DNA of 19,431 nucleotides, from assembly GCA_022561895.1 (NCBI GenBank), contig JADFQH010000001.1, positions 4,349-23,779 of the forward strand, in the 5' to 3' direction. Positions 15,028-19,431 of the stretch are shown here, in pieces (within the stretch, counting starts at the first letter, position 1; each line of letters begins with the position of its first letter). The position numbers were made by a program, and so were the translations under genes. The notes under the pieces were generated by a model. It was not told the DNA's origin. It saw nothing but the letters and a program-made list of their open reading frames with translations, and did not search any database. Source of the DNA: Methanobacteriota archaeon. Its GTDB lineage: Archaea > Halobacteriota > Halobacteria > Halobacteriales > Halalkalicoccaceae.

Positions 15028-15861
15028 ATGACTCGGAGACGCGAGGTGCTTGTGTACGGTGCGGCGCTGTCGGCGCTGCTTGCCGGCTGTACCGACGAGG
15101 GGGACGGCGATTCGGCAGGGACCAGCGAAACTGATGAGAACGGCGAGGAGCCGGCCGCCCCCGAAGGCGACGAGTCGGACACCGACAGCGAGAGCGATGG
15201 GGCCGAAGAGGGCGACGAAGCGGACGGAGAGGACGCCGAAGAGGAATCGGAGGAGGAAGAAGACGAGGAGGAAGAAGAAGACAACGGGAACACGCCCGAC
15301 GACCATCCTGCCGCCAACGGCATCGAGGACCAACCCACGCTTGGCGATCCCGCGAGCGCCCCGGCGACGATCGTCGAATTTTCCGATCCCGGCTGTGGGA
15401 TCTGTGCCGCGTTCCACGACGGCAACTTCCAGGATATCGAGAGCGAACTGGTCGAACCCGGAGACGCGGCGGTGGTCTTCCGGCCCTACCCCGTTCGGGA
15501 TTACGACGCGAGCGAACCCGGATCACACGCGCTCGTCGCGACCCACGAACGCGACGAGGCGGCGTTCTGGGAGCTAAAACAGTTCTACTACGATAACCAT
15601 GGTTCGTTCAGTTCGGACGATATCTACGACCGCACCGCCGAGTTCCTCAATGAAAGCACCGGCGTCGACGGCGACGCAGTGGCCGAGGAAGCACGGGACG
15701 AAGCCCACCAGTCGACGCTCGACGAGAACCTCGACGCGGGGATGGAGGCCGGAGCCGGCGGCGAAACACCGGTGTTCTACCTCTTTCGCGAGGGCGAGTT
15801 CGTCACCGAAATCAGAGGAAACCAGAACCTCGACGTCTTTCGAACCGCACTGGGGCTGTAG
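15028..15861 (+). CDS. DsbA-like thioredoxin-fold lipoprotein
   Basis: 277 aa. ATG 15028 starts a Tat-type lipoprotein signal: MTRRREVLVYG then lipobox LLAGC with lipidated Cys21. A longer frame from 14908 would overlap the upstream gene and bury the signal peptide, so it is rejected. Residues ~25-90 are an extremely acidic Asp/Glu linker. From ~100 follows a DsbA/thioredoxin-like domain with active site CGIC (123-126) in FSDPGCGICAAFHD and a cis-proline loop ETPVFYLF. It probably catalyses disulfide exchange on the outer face of the membrane. A membrane protein starts 3 nt downstream, so the two form an operon. A weak TATA-like CTATTG lies near 14999-15004. Confidence 0.88.
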   Translation: MTRRREVLVYGAALSALLAGCTDEGDGDSAGTSETDENGEEPAAPEGDESDTDSESDGAEEGDEADGEDAEEESEEEEDEEEEEDNGNTPDDHPAANGIEDQPTLGDPASAPATIVEFSDPGCGICAAFHDGNFQDIESELVEPGDAAVVFRPYPVRDYDASEPGSHALVATHERDEAAFWELKQFYYDNHGSFSSDDIYDRTAEFLNESTGVDGDAVAEEARDEAHQSTLDENLDAGMEAGAGGETPVFYLFREGEFVTEIRGNQNLDVFRTALGL

Positions 15862-15864
15862 CTC

Positions 15865-16470
15865 ATGGCGACACGCGAGAGCCGAAGCTGGCTGCCAACA
15901 CAAAGAAAAGACTGGCGACATATGGGCCGAACCGCGCGGCTCGTGCTTTCCGTACCGATCTACGCCGCCGTTGCACTGCTCTCGGGACTGGCGGGGCTGA
16001 CGCTGTTCGTCGTCACCCAGAACATCCCTCTAGTACGGGATCTCGTGATCTTCGGACCCTTACCTATCGAAGATCGACTCACCATCCTCGCGAACCTCTT
16101 TCCCTTTATCGGGACTGGCTTCGACCTCGTAACGTCGCTTCTCCTGATCGCGATCGGCACGCTTACTGGCGTGAACATCGCCATGCTGCTCTACCATCTC
16201 CGGGAACACCGCGTCTCGCTCGGCGGAAGTTCTGGAAGTGTTGGCGGCGTGATTTTTGGAACTCTTGGAGCGGGCTGTGCGGCCTGTGGCTCCGCGGTCG
16301 TCGCTGGCGTTCTCGGACTCTTCGGCGCGGGCTGGCTGCTTGCGGTGTTGCCCCTCGAAGGCCTGGAGTTCGCCCTTTTTGGCTTACTCGTCCTCGTACT
16401 CTCGACGTTCTGGCTCGCCGAGGGAATGCGCGGCGGCGAGGTTGCGGGCTGTCCGATCGATCTCAACTAG
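15865..16470 (+). CDS. Polytopic membrane protein with CxxC in a membrane helix
   Basis: 201 aa with about five predicted membrane segments (~24-50, 75-90, 91-111, 125-155, 157-185). Segment four contains GCAACG (Cys138, Cys141), a redox- or metal-capable CxxC inside the membrane; another Cys (196) is near the C-terminus. I do not recognise a named family. It starts 3 nt after the DsbA-like lipoprotein, so a role as its membrane electron or thiol partner (DsbB/CcdA-like function, not homology) is a reasonable guess. A start at 15922 (second Met) is possible. Its 3' end overlaps the convergent amphi-Trp gene by 8 bases. Confidence 0.7.
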   Translation: MATRESRSWLPTQRKDWRHMGRTARLVLSVPIYAAVALLSGLAGLTLFVVTQNIPLVRDLVIFGPLPIEDRLTILANLFPFIGTGFDLVTSLLLIAIGTLTGVNIAMLLYHLREHRVSLGGSSGSVGGVIFGTLGAGCAACGSAVVAGVLGLFGAGWLLAVLPLEGLEFALFGLLVLVLSTFWLAEGMRGGEVAGCPIDLN

Positions 16471-16951
16471 ACTGGTCCTCTTCAATGGCTGCCTCGGGCG
16501 CGACCCGACGGATCCGCTCGATGACCCGGCGGACTTCCTCCTGGGACTCGCGCCCGCCGCTGCTGTTTGCGAGGATCGTTCCGTCAGAAACGAGTCGGAA
16601 GCGCCACTTTCCGGCGCTGTCCTCGTAGAGTTCGAACGCTCCCTCGACAGCCTCCTCGCCGGTTTCCGGCTCGTCGTCGCTGTTTACCGACTCGACGGCG
16701 AGACCGCCCGTCGAGGGGCGTGGTTCGGCGTGCCGATCCCATTCGAGTTCGATCTCGATCTCGACTTCCTCGCCGCGTTCGACTTCGAGTTCGAACCACG
16801 GGCGTTCGGGCGGCGTCACCGAGATCGTGCGATCGCCCGACGAAAACGTGATCGGCCCGTCGCCGTCGAGTTCGTCGGCGATGGCTCTGAGAGAGGTGGC
16901 GATCTCGCTTCGGGTTCGGGACGCCTCGTATTCGAAGTACTCGTCTGCCAT
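16463..16951 (-). CDS. Amphi-Trp domain protein fused to a DUF1508/HVO_2922-type domain
   Basis: 162 aa. The N-terminal part (~1-95; EIATSLRAIADELDGDGPITF, then ERPWFELEVERG) fits the amphi-Trp domain found in haloarchaea. The C-terminal part (~105-155; FELYEDSAGKWRFRLVSDG, ANSSGGRESQEEVRRVIERI) matches the DUF1508/YegP-like repeat. Function is unknown for both; they often occur as small stand-alone proteins. The start is ATG 16951, and the gene runs convergent to the membrane protein with an 8-base overlap. The large plus-strand frame across here (16256-18229) is a shadow. Confidence 0.82.
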   Translation of the reverse strand: MADEYFEYEASRTRSEIATSLRAIADELDGDGPITFSSGDRTISVTPPERPWFELEVERGEEVEIEIELEWDRHAEPRPSTGGLAVESVNSDDEPETGEEAVEGAFELYEDSAGKWRFRLVSDGTILANSSGGRESQEEVRRVIERIRRVAPEAAIEEDQSS

Positions 16952-17068
16952 GTGCAGTCCTCGACGCGGAGCGCAATCAATCTGAACCTCGTTTGGATGT
17001 TCGACGAACCCCCTCGTCGCCCCGCTGATGCCGTTGACCAGTCCGTAGATGGCCGAGAGCCGGCAGTT

Positions 17069-17082
17069 TTAGGCTTGCCGAA
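17069..17082 (+). promoter_or_regulatory. DtxR/Idr-like operator, distal site of the first lipoprotein promoter
   Basis: TTAGGC-TT-GCCGAA, a 6-2-6 inverted repeat with one mismatch, upstream of the TATA element. It is 36 bp (start to start) from the proximal site, the same spacing as in the second promoter. Confidence 0.5.
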
Positions 17083-17094
17083 AAAAGAAAAGAC

Positions 17095-17118
17095 CTATAA
17101 TGGTTTAGGTAGGCCTAA
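17095..17118 (+). promoter_or_regulatory. TATA element and proximal DtxR/Idr-like operator of the iron-type lipoprotein
   Basis: CTATAAT (17095-17101) is centred 26 nt before ATG 17124. TTAGGTAGGCCTAA (17105-17118), inside a TTTAGG...CCTAAA palindrome, lies between TATA and start, where a bound repressor would block initiation. The motif resembles the TTAGG...CCTAA half-sites of DtxR-family metal regulators, including haloarchaeal Idr/SirR types. The same 14-mer recurs at 19174. Confidence 0.65.
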
Positions 17119-17123
17119 AGAAC

Positions 17124-18281
17124 ATGGCGGCGATCACGGGAATGGCGACACGACGGGACGTACTCCGAACGGCGGGACCCGCGGCGCTCGGGCTGGCGCT
17201 TGCGGGCTGTACCGACGACGGCGATGGCGGGGGAGGGGGCGGAGGGTCCGAAAGCGCCGGGGGGAACGAAGATGGGAGCTCCTATACGGTCACGATGGCC
17301 CCCGTGGGAGAGGTCGCCTTCGAGTCGGTTCCCGAACGGGTCGTGACCTACTTCCCCGGCTACGCCGACATGTGCGTCGCACTCGGCGTCGAGGATTCGC
17401 TGATCGCCATGGCCGAGATGGACCGCTATTACACCCGGTACTACGACGAGATCGAGGGTCTCTCGGTCGACAAAGAAGGAATCGAAGATATCCTCGGCGA
17501 GAGCGGGATCGACAGGGAGATCTTCTACGAACTCGACGCGGACCTCCACCTGATCGACCCCGAGTGGCTCACGAACAACGAAGCGTTCGGTCTCGACGAG
17601 AGCGATATCGAGGAGATCGACACGAATGTTTCGCCCTTTCTCGGCAACACGATCTTTCGGCGAACGGACGAGTGGCACGACTACGAGTACTACTCCATGT
17701 ACGAGGCCTTCGAGATCGTCTCGCAGGTCTATCGGGAACAAGAGCGCTACGAGGAGTTCGCCGCGTTCCACGAGGAGTTCATCGCGGGAGTTCAGGATCG
17801 GCTGCCCGAGGAACGCCCGAACGCACTACTGGTGTTCGGCGACGGCGACGAGCCAGAAACGTTCTCTCCCTACCGTCTCACCGACGAGGGCACGAACAAA
17901 AAGCAGTATCACGATCTGGGGATCGAGGACGCGCTTTCGGGCACCGGCATCGACGGGCTCTCGACGACCGACCGCGGCCAGATCGACTACGAGACGATGC
18001 TCGAAGTCGATCCCGACGCCCTGCTCGTGCGCGGCCACGAGGAGAAATCCGTCACGGAGTTCGTCGACACCGTTCTGGCCTTTATGCAGAACCACCCGGT
18101 CGCGAGCGAGCTAACTGCGGTCGAGGAAGAACGGGTGTTTCGCGGCGGGCCGATCTATCAGGGACCGATCCAGAACCTCTTTACGACCGAGCGCGCCGCA
18201 CAGGAGTTCTTCCCCGAGGAGTTCGGTGATGAGGAGCTGTTCGATAGGGAACGAGTTTCGGAGATCGTCGCCGGCCAATGA
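17124..18281 (+). CDS. Iron/siderophore-type ABC transporter solute-binding lipoprotein
   Basis: 385 aa. The N-terminus has twin arginines (MATRRDVLRTAG) and lipobox LALAGC with Cys29, so it is probably Tat-exported and lipid-anchored. A Gly/Asp-rich linker precedes a FepB/BtuF-like periplasmic-binding fold (VPERVVTYFPGYADMCVALGV at ~68-88, later ALLVRGHEEKS and a C-terminal RVFRGGPIYQGP). It should capture an iron-siderophore or similar metal complex for an ABC importer whose permease and ATPase are not in this window. ATG 17124 is preferred over the Met at 17142 because the operator-to-start spacing (CCTAA-N5-ATG) is the same as in the second lipoprotein. The DtxR-like operators predict derepression when metal is scarce. 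ATGA overlap with the next gene. Confidence 0.87.
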   Translation: MAAITGMATRRDVLRTAGPAALGLALAGCTDDGDGGGGGGGSESAGGNEDGSSYTVTMAPVGEVAFESVPERVVTYFPGYADMCVALGVEDSLIAMAEMDRYYTRYYDEIEGLSVDKEGIEDILGESGIDREIFYELDADLHLIDPEWLTNNEAFGLDESDIEEIDTNVSPFLGNTIFRRTDEWHDYEYYSMYEAFEIVSQVYREQERYEEFAAFHEEFIAGVQDRLPEERPNALLVFGDGDEPETFSPYRLTDEGTNKKQYHDLGIEDALSGTGIDGLSTTDRGQIDYETMLEVDPDALLVRGHEEKSVTEFVDTVLAFMQNHPVASELTAVEEERVFRGGPIYQGPIQNLFTTERAAQEFFPEEFGDEELFDRERVSEIVAGQ

Positions 18282-19012
18282 CGACCCACGTCGAGCGGGC
18301 GCGCACGCGGGTTGCCCGCGAACGCGAGGAGGTCGGGGCGAAACGCGAGGCCTACGACAGATTTCGATCGCGGGTGGAGTCGATCCCATCGCAAACGACG
18401 GCCACCGGGGCCGGCGACACGCTGGTCTCCTCGTCGGGCGGGACGGCCGCCCGGCCCATCCGCGAGGCGTTCACCGGAACGATCGCGCCGACCTGCGAGG
18501 ACCGTCCAACGGACGAGCTGCTCGCGGCCGAGTTGAGCGAGGAGATCGCGACGGCGCTCGCCACGGGGGGGGCGTCGACCGCGCTGTGTCGGGCCGTTCG
18601 CTCGGAGACCGATCAGCGCCGGGCCGAACTCGCCGCGATGGATCGCGCACTTGATGCGGAGGCAAAGTCGCTGGCGAGGGCGACAGAAACCGTCGAACCG
18701 GTCCGCGAGTGGCTGATCGAGGAAAACGAAACACCGCTTTCGGCCCGCGGGTTCGAGGAGCTACGGACGTGCCACGAGCGGCTGGCGGAACTGCGTGCGG
18801 ACTGCGATGCGCTCGTGGCCGACCGACAGGACCAGCTCGGCCGGACGACGGGCGTGGGCGGACGGGCGGGGCTGCGCCACCGCGATCTTCAGTGCTACCT
18901 CTACGAAGGGTTCCCGGTCGACCACCCGGTGCTCGTGACCGCCACGCGTCTCGACGGCCTGTGCGCTGAGTGTCAGCGAGCGGTCCGGGATCATCTCGTC
19001 CGCCGTGTGTAG
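18278..19012 (+). CDS. DUF7260-like haloarchaeal protein
   Basis: 244 aa, mostly helical and rich in Arg/Glu/Ala, with coiled-coil-like stretches around residues 1-40 and 100-140. The C-terminal part (HPVLVTATRLDGLCAECQRAVRDHLVRRV) has a CxxC and looks like the haloarchaeal DUF7260 family; no function is known to me. Its ATG overlaps the stop of the iron-type lipoprotein gene (ATGA at 18278-18281), so it is translated from the same operon and likely shares its metal-responsive control. Confidence 0.75.
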   Translation: MTTHVERARTRVAREREEVGAKREAYDRFRSRVESIPSQTTATGAGDTLVSSSGGTAARPIREAFTGTIAPTCEDRPTDELLAAELSEEIATALATGGASTALCRAVRSETDQRRAELAAMDRALDAEAKSLARATETVEPVREWLIEENETPLSARGFEELRTCHERLAELRADCDALVADRQDQLGRTTGVGGRAGLRHRDLQCYLYEGFPVDHPVLVTATRLDGLCAECQRAVRDHLVRRV

Positions 19013-19137
19013 TTTCGATGTGCGCTCGGATCGATCTCGCTCGTTGGCAATATATAGAATTACTTCACTCGAGACGAGAAACACCTTTTCGCACTCTTAC
19101 TCGAACTTGATGCCAAAAGTAAATTCGATCATCGATT

Positions 19138-19187
19138 TTAGGCCCGCCGAAAAAACGAAACTGATATGTGACTTTAGGTAGGCCTAA
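19138..19187 (+). promoter_or_regulatory. Double DtxR/Idr-like operator and promoter of the second lipoprotein
   Basis: Distal site TTAGGC-CC-GCCGAA (19138-19151) and proximal site TTAGGTAGGCCTAA (19174-19187), the latter identical to the one at 17105. A TATA-like TGATATG (19162-19168) sits between them, centred about 27 nt before ATG 19193. Order, spacing and distance to the start are as in the first promoter; an A-rich GAAAAAA run follows the distal site in both. Confidence 0.6.
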
Positions 19188-19192
19188 TTCGT

Positions 19193-19300
19193 ATGGCACG
19201 AAAGCGAGGCGAATTCGAGGGACCGACGCGCAGGGAGTTCCTGACGTCCGGCGGTGCGGTCGTCGGTGGCAGCCTGCTCGCGGGCTGTACCGGCGGCGGA
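19193..19300 (+). CDS. Second Tat lipoprotein, N-terminal fragment only
   Basis: The first ~36 residues are a clear Tat lipoprotein signal: TRREFLTSGG with twin Arg13/14 and lipobox LLAGC with Cys32, then TGGGNDES. After that the reading frame loses haloarchaeal character and stops at 19411, and the sequence matches a fungal coding region on the other strand. The native gene was probably another iron-type solute-binding lipoprotein, as its promoter is a near copy of the one at 17069-17123. The end coordinate is approximate. Confidence 0.6.
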
Positions 19301-19320
19301 AACGACGAGAGCAAAGTGTG
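19290..19320. other. Probable chimeric joint, haloarchaeal to fungal
   Basis: The GGCGGCGGAAACGACG stretch can be read both as the GGGND linker of the lipoprotein (plus) and as the RRFRR of the zinc finger (minus). A short shared sequence like this is where assemblers or ligation join unrelated molecules. Confidence 0.6.
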
Positions 19321-19430
19321 CAGACAAACGTCTTCGAGGGGTCATCGGTCAGCGACTGCTTGCGGCCTCGGCGGTTCACCGACACGGGAGCACTGGGGAC
19401 ATCGGATGTAGCAGAGGATGCACTGGCTTC
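19293..19430 (-). CDS. Fungal Msn2/Seb1-like C2H2 zinc-finger protein, partial (foreign DNA)
   Basis: On the minus strand 46 codons read through without a stop and include NRRGRKQSLTDDPSK then TFVCTLCSRRFRR. From memory this is the segment leading into the first C2H2 finger of ascomycete Msn2/MsnA/Seb1-type stress transcription factors, where the sequence normally continues QEHLKRHYRSLHT. Here it breaks off right after FRR and the haloarchaeal lipoprotein signal begins. No prokaryotic context fits, so this is most likely a chimeric end. The protein is partial at both ends. Confidence 0.6.
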
Positions 19431-19431
19431 G

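Noticed and set aside
16256..18229. 657-aa plus-strand ORF
   Set aside because: Arg/Gly-rich shadow of three well-supported genes in other frames and strand, typical of high-GC DNA.
1..19431. CRISPR arrays, insertion sequences, rRNA genes
   Set aside because: No regularly spaced repeats of CRISPR type, no transposase and no rRNA sequence seen on either strand.

Overview
The window looks like a composite of DNA from three kinds of organism. Positions 1 to about 10,150 are bacterial: Shine-Dalgarno sequences, sigma-70 promoters, tRNA 3' ends with an encoded CCA, and a UGA selenocysteine codon followed by a SelB-type hairpin. From about 10,180 to 19,300 everything is haloarchaeal: acidic proteins, leaderless starts with a TATA-like element 25-29 nt upstream, Tat/lipobox lipoproteins, amphi-Trp, FilR1-type and DUF7260-like proteins. 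The last ~140 bases, read on the minus strand, encode what looks like the start of a fungal Msn2/Seb1-type C2H2 zinc finger. The right joint is almost certainly an assembly or library chimera, so the left joint should be treated as suspect until read coverage is checked.

Bacterial part, all on the minus strand in transcription order: a 1453-aa zinc-ribbon/Ser-Thr kinase/AAA/TPR/class III cyclase protein (9529 to 5168), a selenocysteine redoxin-DsbD-alpha fusion (4884 to 3745), and the first 1047 residues of a very large exported protein (3141, running off the left edge). In front of each gene, in the same orientation, lies a copy of a ~119-bp element. It consists of the 3' half of a bacterial tRNA-Gly(CCC) gene followed by a spacer with a hairpin whose position is kept while its bases change. 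Two copies also carry an inverted copy of a tRNA segment at the far end, so the whole element can fold back on itself. The result is one gene per structured, tRNA-derived site, an integron-like layout without integron attC motifs. This is the most unusual thing in the window. A small exported protein with a textbook sigma-70 promoter (9850-10181, plus strand) ends the bacterial part.

Haloarchaeal part: a hypothetical protein (10184), a thiolase (minus), a FilR1-type HTH regulator (minus), a coupled AAA ATPase / PhnP-like metallo-beta-lactamase pair (plus), a coupled DsbA-like lipoprotein / polytopic membrane protein with a CxxC in a membrane helix (plus), an amphi-Trp/DUF1508 protein (minus), and an iron-type ABC solute-binding lipoprotein coupled to a DUF7260-like protein (plus). 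A second Tat lipoprotein starts at 19193 but is cut off by the fungal joint. The two lipoprotein promoters share a DtxR-like double operator with identical 36-bp spacing, which points to iron- or metal-responsive control of both.
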